The translations under genes and the position numbers were made by a program. 64,000 bases of DNA from Flavobacterium sp. HTF (GTDB lineage: Bacteria; Bacteroidota; Bacteroidia; Flavobacteriales; Flavobacteriaceae): the NCBI RefSeq assembly GCF_003105115.1, contig NZ_QETH01000013.1:23337-87336 (forward strand), in the 5' to 3' direction. The notes below the pieces were generated by a model. It was not told the DNA's origin. It saw nothing but the letters and a program-made list of their open reading frames with translations, and ran no database searches. Within the stretch, counting starts at the first letter, position 1. Each line of letters opens with the position of its first letter. Positions 25,728-34,823 of this stretch are shown in pieces.

Positions 25728-26282
25728 CTACATTTTATAACTAATTCCAAACATAAATTTTGATGTATTACTTTCAAAGTCATATGCCGGCATTGACCAT
25801 AAAGTCGATGAAAGTTTTTTAACTGTAAACCTGAAGTTGGGCCCGACGCCGTGAAATCTCCAGCCAGTAAGACCAAAAGTAAAGAGATCTGAATACTGAT
25901 GAAACAAATTGACTTTGTACAGATAATTATCTTTACCACTGCCCAATTCTCCCAAAACAAGCAGTGATGTCTTTCCTTTTAATTTCCAGATACTGGCACT
26001 GTAACGGGGAGAATTTGTTCCTTGTTCAATACCGGCACTTCCCCCAATGCTAAAAGTATTTGTCGGAGAATATTTGACCCCAATCAAAGCTTCGCTCCAT
26101 TTTTGTTCTACAAGCCCAAAAAAAGTTAAGGATATTTTGTCTGTTATTTTTGCTGCTCCCGAATAATTAATGTTTGGTTCTATATTGCCGTTTTCGGTAT
26201 ATCTGCCGTAAGTTTCAAGCTGTGCCTTCGCCAAAAAAGGAATTATAAATAATAAAACACACAAATAATTATTCCGCATCAT
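25728..26282 (-). CDS. Exported beta-rich protein, probable outer-membrane protein
   Basis: 185 residues from ATG at 26282 (MMRNNYLCVLLF). The open frame continues upstream to 26366, but inside the DoxX gene and without sense as a leader. The signal peptide is about 1-21, ending LAKAQ. The mature part is made of alternating amphipathic strands with aromatic ends (LFTFGLTGWRF, FMFGISYKM final), as in small outer-membrane barrels. Its start overlaps the DoxX stop by 14 bp, so it is coupled to DoxX. Function unknown. Confidence 0.7.
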   Translation of the reverse strand: MMRNNYLCVLLFIIPFLAKAQLETYGRYTENGNIEPNINYSGAAKITDKISLTFFGLVEQKWSEALIGVKYSPTNTFSIGGSAGIEQGTNSPRYSASIWKLKGKTSLLVLGELGSGKDNYLYKVNLFHQYSDLFTFGLTGWRFHGVGPNFRFTVKKLSSTLWSMPAYDFESNTSKFMFGISYKM

Positions 26283-26712
26283 GTGCAAACAAATTGTCCA
26301 GACTCCAGTTATAAACCGGTATTGTAGCCAGCAAAAGACTTCCTGAACAGGTAGAAAATACAGCAAAGTTCAGTGGAGCTTTTATTCCTAAAAAAGTAGT
26401 CATTGCCAAAGCAAAGATCAGGGTCAATAGACAGCTTGCCATTGCTGCCTGACGTGTTTTTAATCCGGCAATAAGCAAAACCCCGATTATAGCTTCTGCT
26501 GCGGTGGCAAGGCTTCCCATGATTTCAACTGCAGGTCTGTCCAGAAACGGCATTAATGTCGCGGTGTAATTAATAAAGTTATTCCAGTTTCCCCATTCGA
26601 TATTTCCTCCCATTGGACCCAAAAGACCAAGTCTGTCTGATACTGTCGAAATAAATCCGATTCCTAACGCAAGACGTAATAGAAGCTGCGGTGTTTTAAA
26701 TGAATTTTTCAT
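26269..26712 (-). CDS. DoxX-family membrane protein
   Basis: 147 residues with four hydrophobic helices and the DoxX features LRLALGIGFI near the start and EAIIGVLLIAGLKTR in the third helix. DoxX-type proteins are small inner-membrane proteins, in some cases part of thiol or redox systems. It is encoded first in a two-gene unit with the exported beta-rich protein. The divergent-type regulators nearby (AraC at 27638) may control it; this is not shown. Confidence 0.85.
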   Translation of the reverse strand: MKNSFKTPQLLLRLALGIGFISTVSDRLGLLGPMGGNIEWGNWNNFINYTATLMPFLDRPAVEIMGSLATAAEAIIGVLLIAGLKTRQAAMASCLLTLIFALAMTTFLGIKAPLNFAVFSTCSGSLLLATIPVYNWSLDNLFAHDAE

Positions 26713-26832
26713 GTCTTTATTTTTTTAATTGATTTATTGGACAAAATTAAATCTATTCTGGACTGCTATTATATTCCAGTTTTGATAAAATATACAGCCC
26801 AATAGAATTTGATAAATGAATTGTAAAAGCAA

Positions 26833-26866
26833 AAAAACCGAAGTCTGGCTAAACTTCGGTTTTTAA
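26833..26866 (-). terminator. Terminator of the HD-domain gene
   Basis: AAACCGAAGT and ACTTCGGTTT form a 10-bp stem with an 8-nt loop, and the minus strand continues into T7. Confidence 0.8.
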
Positions 26867-26887
26867 TAACATGTTGTTATAGAGGTT

Positions 26888-27538
26888 TTATTCTTTCCAG
26901 GGCGAATGTAAAATACAATCACAGAAATTTTTACGGTGAAAATTTGGAATCATGTAAGCACAAACATCCGCTTTGATATTTCCAAAAGTAGTTTCTGTTT
27001 TATGTTCAAAACCACTGAAAAAAGTGGGGATTATATTCTTTTTAAAATCATTGCGTGGAAAAGCGTCAAGAATAGCTATTCTGTTCTCATCACTAAGATG
27101 CTCGTAACCTTCACCCATAACATCTAGGCCAACTCCGGAATACATGAGTGCTACTTCCGGTTCTTTGTGCTCTGCGATTCCAATAGTGGTATGCAGTGCA
27201 ATCGTGTCCCAGACTAATTGTAAGGATTCTTTTGGCAATCCGTGGCTTTTTAGGAAATTGCGGGCAGCGTTGGCACCGTCTACTTCAAAACGAAGATCTG
27301 TACTGCTGTAGTGTTTTGTTAAACCCAAATCGTGAAAAACAGAAGCTACATACAATAACTCTTCATCGTATTTTAGCTCTTTTCTTTTTCCGTTTAAAGA
27401 AGAAAAAAGAAACACACGCAAAGAATGATTGTAGATAAATTCTGTTCCGTGTTCTAATAAAAGTTCTGTAGCCTGATGGGCGATAGCACTATCAGGAATA
27501 GTGATTCCTGCAATTGTTTTTAATTTGTTTACTGACAT
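26888..27538 (-). CDS. HD-domain phosphohydrolase-like protein
   Basis: 216 residues. HD-superfamily metal ligands are visible: His in NHSLRVF, the HD pair in SVFHDLGL, and later ALHTTIG. The overall pattern resembles cyanamide-hydratase-like HD proteins rather than (p)ppGpp or cyclic-dinucleotide enzymes. Substrate unknown. It lies between an AraC regulator gene (100 bp upstream, same strand) and the DoxX unit. Confidence 0.85.
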   Translation of the reverse strand: MSVNKLKTIAGITIPDSAIAHQATELLLEHGTEFIYNHSLRVFLFSSLNGKRKELKYDEELLYVASVFHDLGLTKHYSSTDLRFEVDGANAARNFLKSHGLPKESLQLVWDTIALHTTIGIAEHKEPEVALMYSGVGLDVMGEGYEHLSDENRIAILDAFPRNDFKKNIIPTFFSGFEHKTETTFGNIKADVCAYMIPNFHRKNFCDCILHSPWKE

Positions 27539-27637
27539 GATTGTTTGTTTTTTTCAAAGGTATCACTGTCATAGAATTTGTAAAATGCCAAATTCCGTCA
27601 AGCACATGTTAAAAACGACAATCTGATTTGTAACGTA

Positions 27638-28495
27638 TTAAATTCCAATATTTAAGAAAAGGGAGCGGTAATCGTTGGGTGATACCTGAGTGTTCTTTTT
27701 AAAGAAATGACTAAACTGGTCCGGTGTTACAAAATTTAATTCAAAAGCAATCTCTTTAATGGGATTCGAAGTAAACTGCAGGGATCGTTTTGCCTCGGCT
27801 ATAATTTGTCCGTTTATTAATTCTTTTGCCCCTCTGTCACTGCAACGTTTGGATAAATCAGTTAGTTTGCGTGCAGAAATCCCCAAAAGCCTGGCATAAT
27901 CGGCAACCTCGCGTGAGGTTTTATAATTCTTGCTAATCAGTGCTAAAAACTGTGCATAGAGTTGGTTTTCATAACTGTCAAATCCTTTTGCAAGCGAATG
28001 ATTAACATTGGCAATTTTTATCATGATAATTTTAAGGTAAGCCGCCATTGCATCGAGCTGATTGATGTATTCCTCTTTCTGGTATTCATACAATAAAAAT
28101 TTAAAAACAGCACTTAATTCCTCATGATCTTCCTTATTCAAAGGGATCGTCTGGTTGGCAGAGGCATCATTAAACAAGACCGCTTTGCAGTTATTGGCAC
28201 TGGAGGGCGTTCTTTCCCAAAAACAGTCACCAAAACTAAGTTCATATCCTGTAAAGGTAGTTTCAGATTTAAAACGTATCAATTGGCCTTTTGCAATCAG
28301 AAACAGCATGTTACCCTTAACCTCAAAAGTTTCATCATCAATTAAAATTTCTCCCTTTCCGGAATTAAGCAGCAAAATACGGTTATAAGTAAGGCGATAA
28401 ACAGGCAGATTGCTGTATTCCTTATTCTCAAAAAAATGAATAGAGAAGGAATTTTTAATCTCTTTTTCTACAAGCAAATCAGATAAGGAAAGCAT
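27638..28495 (-). CDS. AraC-family transcriptional regulator
   Basis: 285 residues from ATG at 28495 (MLSLSDLL); the frame opens nine codons earlier, but this start gives a normal N-terminus. A cupin-like sensor half (about 10-150) is followed by an AraC DNA-binding domain (about 185-283) with ARLLGISARKLTDLSKR and AFELNFVTPDQFSHFF. It is the probable regulator of the HD or DoxX genes on the same strand. Sensor ligand unknown. Confidence 0.88.
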   Translation of the reverse strand: MLSLSDLLVEKEIKNSFSIHFFENKEYSNLPVYRLTYNRILLLNSGKGEILIDDETFEVKGNMLFLIAKGQLIRFKSETTFTGYELSFGDCFWERTPSSANNCKAVLFNDASANQTIPLNKEDHEELSAVFKFLLYEYQKEEYINQLDAMAAYLKIIMIKIANVNHSLAKGFDSYENQLYAQFLALISKNYKTSREVADYARLLGISARKLTDLSKRCSDRGAKELINGQIIAEAKRSLQFTSNPIKEIAFELNFVTPDQFSHFFKKNTQVSPNDYRSLFLNIGI

Positions 28496-28706
28496 AATTA
28501 CTCTGTTGAAATGATACAGCAAAGGTAATCAGAAATTGTCTTTTAATGAGTTTTGTTAATTTTTAAAAACACAGGCCAAAATTTTTGTAAATCTAAAATA
28601 TCTCGTTAAAGCCCGTAAAATGGCATTAAACTTTTATTTTAAAGGTGAATATAAAGGCATTTTAAACCATTCAGTTTAAAATAAAAGTTAAAATATTTTT
28701 TAATTT

Positions 28707-28728
28707 AGACCGAACGGTCTTATATTTG
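28707..28728 (+). promoter_or_regulatory. TetR operator overlapping the tetR promoter
   Basis: AGACCG-AA-CGGTCT (28707-28720) abuts TATATTTG (28721-28728), an exact -7 element, 21 bp before the ATG at 28750. The same operator recurs before the SDR gene. This layout is classic autorepression. Confidence 0.8.
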
Positions 28729-28749
28729 CAGAGTCAAAATGAGAAGATC

Positions 28750-29328
28750 ATGAGTAAAGCAGAAAGAACACGACAATTTATTATAGAAGCAGCAGCTCCT
28801 ATTATCAATAAAAAAGGGATGGCGGGAACTTCTATGTCTGATATCATGGAAGCTACGAAGCTGGCTAAAGGGGGAATCTACGGAAACTTTGAAAGCAAAG
28901 AAGAAATTTGCATGGAAGCTTTTATGTACCTGAGATCACAATTGGCAAATAAGTTGGATTTGGCTGTTGGCAAAGGGAAATCGGCTCAGGATAAGCTTTT
29001 TAATTTACTGGATGTTTATAAAAACGACCAGAGTATGATGGAAGGCTGTCCGATACTAAATTTCGGAACAGAAGCAGATGACACAAATCCTGTAATGAAA
29101 GAACAGGTAAAAAAAGCAGCTTATTCTGCCCAGAAAAGATTCTTCAATATACTGGAAAACGGAATCAAAAATAACGAATTGTCATCAGCCGTGAATCCGG
29201 AAGAATTCAGCATCAAGATTTTTGCAATGGTAGAAGGTGCCATATTATGTGGAAAATTAGTTGGGAATCAACAAATGGCAATTGTGCTGGAAAGTATCAA
29301 AGAGGATTTTAAAAGATATGTGTTATAA
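28750..29328 (+). CDS. TetR-family repressor
   Basis: 192 residues from ATG at 28750 (MSKAERTRQF). A longer frame begins with TTG at 28726, but that TTG is part of the -7 promoter element, so it cannot be translated from this promoter. The N-terminal helix-turn-helix is GMAGTSMSDIMEATKLAKGGIYGNFESKEE. The C-terminal ligand domain resembles the NemR/AcrR group and has a Cys in EGCPILNFG that could sense electrophiles. Two identical operators frame this gene, one on its own promoter and one on the SDR-MFS promoter. Confidence 0.93.
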   Translation: MSKAERTRQFIIEAAAPIINKKGMAGTSMSDIMEATKLAKGGIYGNFESKEEICMEAFMYLRSQLANKLDLAVGKGKSAQDKLFNLLDVYKNDQSMMEGCPILNFGTEADDTNPVMKEQVKKAAYSAQKRFFNILENGIKNNELSSAVNPEEFSIKIFAMVEGAILCGKLVGNQQMAIVLESIKEDFKRYVL

Positions 29329-29349
29329 CATATTTTTTTTACCAATTTT

Positions 29350-29365
29350 TAGACCGAACGGTCTA
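29350..29365 (+). promoter_or_regulatory. Second TetR operator, upstream of the SDR gene
   Basis: TAGACCG-AA-CGGTCTA, a 16-bp palindrome with a central AA, shares its inner 14 bp with the operator at 28707. It lies 37 bp before the SDR start. Confidence 0.8.
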
Positions 29366-29401
29366 TTTTAAATAAAAGTTTAATAATTAAATATAATCAG
29401 A

Positions 29402-30223
29402 ATGTCAAAAGTAATTTTAATAACAGGAGCCACTAAAGGATTTGGAAGAATCTGGGCAGAAGCATTTTTAAAACGTGGGGACAGAGTAGTGGCTGCCGGA
29501 AGAAACACCGAAGCACTTAAAGATCTTAAAACCCAATATGGAGATTTGGTGTTGCCAATTCAACTGGACGTAAACGACCGAAAAGCGGCTTTTGAAGCTG
29601 TAAATAAAGCAAAAGAACATTTTGGAAGAATAGATGTCCTGATCAACAATGCCGGTTATGGTTTGTTTGGAGCAGTTGAAGAAACGTCTGAAGAAGAAGC
29701 AAGAAACCAGATGGAAACTAATTTTTTCGGCGTGCTTTGGTTATCTCAGGCGGTATTGCCTGTTATGCGCGAACAAAAAAGCGGTCATATTATTCAGGTA
29801 TCGAGTTTCTTAGGATTGATAACACTTCCGGTTCTCGGACTTTATAATGCCTCCAAATTTGCAGTAGAAGGTTTAAGCGAAACACTTGCATCAGAAGTTA
29901 AGGGTTTTGGAATCAATGTTTCCTTGGTTGAACCTAACGGTTACACTACAGACTGGTCGGGAGAATCGGCTTTTCAAACCAAAAGTATGTCAGTTTATGA
30001 TCCTGTAAAAGCAGGTTTTAACGAAGCGGTAGCAACTCCGGGAATATTCGGAAAACCGGAAGCAACGGCTCCTGTTATCCTGAAACTGGTAGATGCAAAA
30101 GAACCGCCTTTGAGATTATTACTGGGTTCATTTGCTTATCCGGCAGTAACAAAAGTATACGAAGAACGTCTTGAAAGCTTTGCAGAATGGAAATCCGTTT
30201 CTGATGAAGCGCACGGGGCATAA
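29402..30223 (+). CDS. Short-chain dehydrogenase/reductase
   Basis: 273 residues, classical SDR. The cofactor loop is GATKGFGR (residues 7-14), with NNAGYG, the catalytic Ser in QVSSFLG and YNASK with catalytic Tyr/Lys. It reduces or oxidises a carbonyl or alcohol with NAD(P)H; the substrate is unknown. It is transcribed from a promoter bearing a TetR operator and is followed 14 bp later by an efflux gene. The pair suggests detoxification of a reactive compound. Confidence 0.95.
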   Translation: MSKVILITGATKGFGRIWAEAFLKRGDRVVAAGRNTEALKDLKTQYGDLVLPIQLDVNDRKAAFEAVNKAKEHFGRIDVLINNAGYGLFGAVEETSEEEARNQMETNFFGVLWLSQAVLPVMREQKSGHIIQVSSFLGLITLPVLGLYNASKFAVEGLSETLASEVKGFGINVSLVEPNGYTTDWSGESAFQTKSMSVYDPVKAGFNEAVATPGIFGKPEATAPVILKLVDAKEPPLRLLLGSFAYPAVTKVYEERLESFAEWKSVSDEAHGA

Positions 30224-30237
30224 TTATAATAGAAAAA

Positions 30238-31452
30238 ATGAAAACTTTACAAGAAAACCACAAGGGCTTTAGTACTATACTCGCCCTTGCACTGATCCCA
30301 TTATCCGGTTTTGCAACAGATATTTATTTGCCGTCGCTTCCTGCCATGGCAAGTGATTTGCACGTTTCGGCAGGAGCTGTACAACTATCGCTGGTACTGT
30401 TTATGTTTAGCGTTGGGGTAAGCCAGTTTTTTATCGGCAGCATATTAGACAGTTTCGGAAGATATAAGATAGGTGTTGCCTCACTGGCCTTATTTTCTTT
30501 GACCAGTTTTGTTATTGCACTCGTTCCTAATATCTATGTGATATACGCTATGAGAATCATTCAGGGAATTACTATTGCACTTATCGTAGTAGGAAAACGA
30601 GCTTATTTTGTTGATCTCTTTTCAGGCGAAAAACTAAAAAGTTATATCAGCCTGTTTTCAATTATCTGGGCGTGTGCGCCTATTATGGCACCGTTTTTAG
30701 GCGGATACCTGCAAAACAGTTTTGGGTGGAGATCTAATTTTTATTTCCTTGGTGTTTTGTCATTGGCTTTTGTGATTTTAGAATTAATTTACAGCGGAGA
30801 ATCTTTAAAACATTATCAGCCATTCAAACTAAAATCAATTGTAGAAACTTATTCAGGAATGCTCAGAACAGCTGATTTTACATTAGGTCTTATTATTATC
30901 GGAATCTGTTTTGGTATCGTGATTGTGTACAGTTTGTCAAGTCCTTTTATTATCGAACGTGTTTTAGGATATTCTGCCATTACTACAGGTTATAGCTCTT
31001 TATTGTCCGGATTTTCTCTGATGACAGGCGGAATTATCGCAAAATCACTGATCAAAAAACCGTTGGCTCAAAAAGTAGGAACGGCATTTGGGATACAGAT
31101 AATTCTGGTTTTGTTGATGATTTTCACGGCTTCTTATACCAGCAGCCTTTATACGCTGATCGGGTTTATAATCGGAATTCATATTGCCGGAGGTTTTATT
31201 TTTAATATTGTGTATGCCTATTGTTTAACCCGTTTTTCAAAAAATGCCGGTGTAGCAAGCGGACTTACAGGCGGTGTGATGTATATGATCAGTTCTGTAT
31301 TCAGCTATGGATTTACGAATTTATTCGAAGTAAAAAGCCAGTTGTTGCTTGGTGCGGCAGATCTTTCTTTGCTTCTGATTGTTACCGTTCTGTTTATGAT
31401 TTTTAACACTTACAGAGCAAAAAGCCTGGCATTGAATGTCATTAAAGAATAA
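30238..31452 (+). CDS. Bcr/CflA-type MFS efflux transporter
   Basis: 404 residues with 12 hydrophobic helices. The Bcr/CflA signature ATDIYLPSLPAMASDL lies in the first loop, and the MFS motif (GSILDSFGRYKIG) sits between helices 2 and 3. It exports a drug-like compound from the cytoplasm by proton antiport. It is in one unit with the SDR gene and should share the TetR control. Confidence 0.93.
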   Translation: MKTLQENHKGFSTILALALIPLSGFATDIYLPSLPAMASDLHVSAGAVQLSLVLFMFSVGVSQFFIGSILDSFGRYKIGVASLALFSLTSFVIALVPNIYVIYAMRIIQGITIALIVVGKRAYFVDLFSGEKLKSYISLFSIIWACAPIMAPFLGGYLQNSFGWRSNFYFLGVLSLAFVILELIYSGESLKHYQPFKLKSIVETYSGMLRTADFTLGLIIIGICFGIVIVYSLSSPFIIERVLGYSAITTGYSSLLSGFSLMTGGIIAKSLIKKPLAQKVGTAFGIQIILVLLMIFTASYTSSLYTLIGFIIGIHIAGGFIFNIVYAYCLTRFSKNAGVASGLTGGVMYMISSVFSYGFTNLFEVKSQLLLGAADLSLLLIVTVLFMIFNTYRAKSLALNVIKE

Positions 31453-31491
31453 CAAAATCTCTTTTCTTTCCGATGAATTTTGTATTCATTA

Positions 31492-31523
31492 AAAAGTCCC
31501 GTTTCTTAGACGGGACTTTTTAG
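31492..31523. terminator. Terminator of the SDR-MFS unit
   Basis: AAAAGTCCCG at 31492-31501 and CGGGACTTTT at 31511-31520 form a perfect stem between convergent genes. Confidence 0.85.
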
Positions 31524-31542
31524 TTTGGCATTAACCGGAAAA

Positions 31543-32433
31543 TCAACTTCTTTTTTGCTCAATGTTCATTGCCACAATGGCTGACAGGATTAAGATAACA
31601 CCCAGCCATTGCAGGAAATTAACGGGTTCTTTAAGCCAGATATACGCCATTAAAATGGTAACAGGTATTTCAATCGCAGCAATGATAGCGCCGAGACTTA
31701 TGCCTGTTAGCGGCATTCCCCGTGTAAAAAGCAAAGGCGGAAGTACAGTTCCAAACAAAGAAATCAAAACTCCCCAACGCAGAAAAACAGAATATGAAAA
31801 TTCCTGATTCAGAGAAGAATTAAAAATCAGGGAAATAACAATTAATCCGCCCAAAATCATAAAAAGGCTTCTTCTTAACGGAGGAGAATTAATTTCAATA
31901 TTATTAGACGAATACATCGTAGCCGTATAAGAAAGTGCAGCCAAATTTCCCCAGAGAAAACCTTCCCAGTTTATCGTTACGGATTCTTTTAGCAGGTTTG
32001 TAGCCAGAATTGTTCCTGCCAGAATGACCAAAACAGATACGATTTTGCGTAATCCCGGCGTTTTTTTATGAACGATCATTTCTACAATAACCCCCATCCA
32101 GACCGTTTGCATCAACAGCACAATAGCGACACTTACCGGAATAAATTTGACAGACATATAATAAAAAACACTGGTTAAGCCCAACGATGTTCCGGCCATC
32201 ATAAGCCTTAGAATGCTTTTTATGCCTGATGATGCCGTGTTTGACTCTGGATTTCTTTTGCTAAATAATGTCAGTATAAAAAGCCCTGAAAAACCAAGAC
32301 TAAATTGCGAGAGGGTTACTTCTGCAGTGGTAAAGCCTTCCTGATAAGCCATTTTTACAAAAGTAGCCAGCATGCCATAACTGGAAGCTCCTAATGCTAT
32401 AAAAAGACTTCCTTTGAGTGCATTATTTTTCAT
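31543..32433 (-). CDS. EamA-family (DMT) transporter
   Basis: 296 residues with ten predicted helices in two EamA repeats (about 5-140, 150-290). It is a drug/metabolite transporter type inner-membrane exporter of unknown substrate. It lies 26 bp after the azoreductase gene and is probably co-transcribed with it under the divergent MocR regulator. Confidence 0.9.
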   Translation of the reverse strand: MKNNALKGSLFIALGASSYGMLATFVKMAYQEGFTTAEVTLSQFSLGFSGLFILTLFSKRNPESNTASSGIKSILRLMMAGTSLGLTSVFYYMSVKFIPVSVAIVLLMQTVWMGVIVEMIVHKKTPGLRKIVSVLVILAGTILATNLLKESVTINWEGFLWGNLAALSYTATMYSSNNIEINSPPLRRSLFMILGGLIVISLIFNSSLNQEFSYSVFLRWGVLISLFGTVLPPLLFTRGMPLTGISLGAIIAAIEIPVTILMAYIWLKEPVNFLQWLGVILILSAIVAMNIEQKRS

Positions 32434-32459
32434 GATTTTAAAAATTTACGAATCTGATT

Positions 32460-33101
32460 TTAAATCAGTTTCAGGTCTATTAAATCCCTGACATTCTGAT
32501 GTGCCGTTTCTACAGTCTTTTTAAGAACTTCCTGATCAAATGAAGCACCGTCTACCGTAATCTGATGAACGTTGTGAATTCCCATAATCCCAAAAACAGT
32601 TTTTAAGTAAGTACTCTGAAAATTCAGATGTCCATTAGATTCTCCTTTTTCATAATCCGAAGCACCTCTTGAAAGCAGCAGCACCATAGTTTTGTTTTCG
32701 AGCAGCCCGACATACGGATTTTCAGCATTCTCCGGATTTACGGTAAAGGTTTCATTAAACCGGAAAACCTGATCGATATACGCTTTTAAGGCACTTGGGA
32801 CAGACCAGTTATACATTGGCACTCCCAAAACGATTATATCAGCCTCACGTAATTCTGATATGTAGACATTGCTGGATTTCAGGATTTCGTTATCTGCTTC
32901 GGACCTGTCTTTTTCAGGTTTTTGGGTGGCATTTACCCAGTTTTCGCTAATGTGTGAAACAGGCTCATTTCCCAGTTCCCTGTAGGTTATTACAGGATTA
33001 TCATAACTTTTTTTCCAGTGGGTGGTAAAAACTTCGGTGAGTTTTCTGCTGTGCGAATTAAGCGATCGTATGCTTGAATTCACAACTAATACTTTTTTCA
33101 T
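32460..33101 (-). CDS. azoR: FMN-dependent NADH azoreductase / quinone reductase
   Basis: 213 residues, flavodoxin-like fold of the AzoR family: VVNSSIRSLNSHSRKLT for FMN phosphate binding and GVPMYNWSVPSALKAYIDQV for the isoalloxazine loop. It reduces quinones and azo compounds with NAD(P)H in the cytoplasm. It is first in a unit with the EamA exporter and divergent from the MocR regulator, with a -7 element at 33119-33126. Confidence 0.93.
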   Translation of the reverse strand: MKKVLVVNSSIRSLNSHSRKLTEVFTTHWKKSYDNPVITYRELGNEPVSHISENWVNATQKPEKDRSEADNEILKSSNVYISELREADIIVLGVPMYNWSVPSALKAYIDQVFRFNETFTVNPENAENPYVGLLENKTMVLLLSRGASDYEKGESNGHLNFQSTYLKTVFGIMGIHNVHQITVDGASFDQEVLKKTVETAHQNVRDLIDLKLI

Positions 33102-33118
33102 TTTTAAATAATTTTCGT

Positions 33119-33148
33119 CAAAAGTATCGTGGTTTTGGATTAAATTTG
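33119..33148. promoter_or_regulatory. Closely spaced divergent promoters, azoR / mocR
   Basis: The minus strand carries TACTTTTG (33126-33119) for azoR and the plus strand TAAATTTG (33141-33148) for the MocR gene. Both match TAnnTTTG exactly and are only 14 bp apart, so polymerases compete and one bound regulator could control both. Confidence 0.65.
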
Positions 33149-33179
33149 TATACCAATTTTTATTAAAACTACAGCCCAG

Positions 33180-34643
33180 ATGTTGCCGTATAAATCTTTA
33201 ATCCAGATCGACCGAAAGATACCTGTAACCATTTACATTCAGGTTTGTAATAATTTTATTTCCCTGATTACCAATGGTACTTTGCAGCCTTCGGATATGC
33301 TTCCGAGTTCCCGTATTCTGGCAGAACTGATTGGTATAAACAGGAATACCGTAAAACTGGCTTACGAAGAATTAATCAGCCAGGGCTGGGCGGAATCGGT
33401 AGAACGAAAAGGTGTTTTTGTGCTTTCTAAGCTTCCGGTTATTTTAAAAAACAATCTTCCTGAAAAGAATAAAAGCAGCGATCAGAAAGAGTCTTTTGTA
33501 TGGACCAATACTTTTAAAAATGCCGTTCCGAGCCGAAATCTTCAAAAACCGGTTTTGGCAATTGATGATGGCTTCCCCGATGTACGACTGGCTCCGGTAG
33601 ATCAGTTAATGCGCGAATACAGAAGTCTTTCGAGAAAATTCTACGGAAAAAATTTCCTCAAGTACGGAAGCTCAAAAGGATCAGAACACCTTCGGATTTC
33701 ACTTTCAGGTTATCTTTCGAACACAAGAGGGTTGGCAGTTTCTCCAGAAAATATACTGATTACAAAAGGAAGTCAGATGGGGATTTACCTGGCGTCTCAA
33801 TTACTTTTAAGCCCTTCTGATACGATTGCAGCCGGGGTATCAAATTATACATTTGCCGATGATACTTTCAGGCATTGCGGTGCAGATTTGCTTCGTATTC
33901 CCGTTGATTTAAACGGACTGGACATTGATTATCTTGAAGAAATTTTGCTTCACAAAAAAATAAAAGCAGTTTATGTAATTCCGCATCATCATTTTCCGAC
34001 AACCGTGACCCTGAGCATGGAAAGAAGATTAAAACTCTTAAAACTGGCCAAAGAATACCGTTTTGCCATTATTGAAGACGACTACGACTTTGATTTTCAC
34101 TATGATAATAAACCTTATCTGCCATTGGCAAGTATTGATCATAATCACAATGTTATCTACATTGGTTCGATTTCCAAAACTTTTGCACCGGCATTGCGGA
34201 TTGGTTTCATGACAGGACCTCCTGCTTTTATTAACGCAGCGGCATCATTAAGAGAATTGATAGACAAACAAGGAGATACTTTACTGGAAGATGCTTTTGC
34301 CGTGATGTTTAATAATGGTGAAATGGACAGGCATTTTAGGAAATCATTAAAAATATACAAACAGCGCAGGAATCTGTTTTGTACTATATTAAAATCTGAT
34401 TTTAAAGATAGTATCGAATTCACCACTCCCCAAGGCGGACTTGCCGTCTGGTCTGTTTTTAATGAAAAAACAAATTTGGTAAAAATGTCTCAAGAAGCCG
34501 GAAAAAAAGGTCTTTATATCGATAACGGCAGTTTTTACAAAAATGAATCCTTCTCAAATAATGCCATGAGAATGGGTTTTGCTTCGCTTGACGAAAAAGA
34601 AATAGTCCAGGCGCTTGGTATATTAAAACAAGTATTATTTTAG
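33180..34643 (+). CDS. MocR/PdxR-type regulator (GntR HTH fused to aminotransferase fold)
   Basis: 487 residues. The N-terminal winged helix is of GntR type (about 15-80, MLPSSRILAELIGINRNTVKLAYEELISQG region), followed by a fold-type I aminotransferase domain (about 110-480). The PLP-binding Lys is Lys333 in SISKTFAPALRIG, and IIEDDYDFDF supplies the ring-nitrogen Asp. MocR proteins usually repress or activate a neighbouring gene and themselves in response to PLP or an amino compound. Here the divergent azoreductase-EamA unit is the obvious target. No pyridoxal synthase genes are adjacent, so a vitamin B6 role is not supported. Confidence 0.93.
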   Translation: MLPYKSLIQIDRKIPVTIYIQVCNNFISLITNGTLQPSDMLPSSRILAELIGINRNTVKLAYEELISQGWAESVERKGVFVLSKLPVILKNNLPEKNKSSDQKESFVWTNTFKNAVPSRNLQKPVLAIDDGFPDVRLAPVDQLMREYRSLSRKFYGKNFLKYGSSKGSEHLRISLSGYLSNTRGLAVSPENILITKGSQMGIYLASQLLLSPSDTIAAGVSNYTFADDTFRHCGADLLRIPVDLNGLDIDYLEEILLHKKIKAVYVIPHHHFPTTVTLSMERRLKLLKLAKEYRFAIIEDDYDFDFHYDNKPYLPLASIDHNHNVIYIGSISKTFAPALRIGFMTGPPAFINAAASLRELIDKQGDTLLEDAFAVMFNNGEMDRHFRKSLKIYKQRRNLFCTILKSDFKDSIEFTTPQGGLAVWSVFNEKTNLVKMSQEAGKKGLYIDNGSFYKNESFSNNAMRMGFASLDEKEIVQALGILKQVLF

Positions 34644-34742
34644 ATTACTGGGCTACCTCTTATTTTAGAATTGGTATATTTTGTATCGGTTTTGTTGCTT
34701 TAATTTTGCTGAAAAGAAATAGGAATCTATATTTTAAATCAG

Positions 34743-34823
34743 ATGAATTCAGCAATAGAAAACGAAAGCCTTCTTACTATTCTAAATGAATTTTACCACG
34801 CACTCAAAAAAATACAGCTATGA
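34743..34823 (+). CDS. Possible 26-residue upstream ORF overlapping the MarR start
   Basis: ATG at 34743 opens 26 codons ending in TGA that overlaps the MarR ATG (ATGA at 34820-34823). The peptide (begins MNSAIENESLL, ends KKIQL) has no recognised family. It could be a translated leader coupling MarR expression, a gene remnant, or chance. The remaining gap (34644-34742) shows nothing else. Confidence 0.3.
   Translation: MNSAIENESLLTILNEFYHALKKIQL

Noticed and set aside
28726..28749. Extended TetR start (TTG)
   Set aside because: The TTG overlaps the -7 promoter element TATATTTG, so it precedes the transcript. The same applies at 50141 and 51939.
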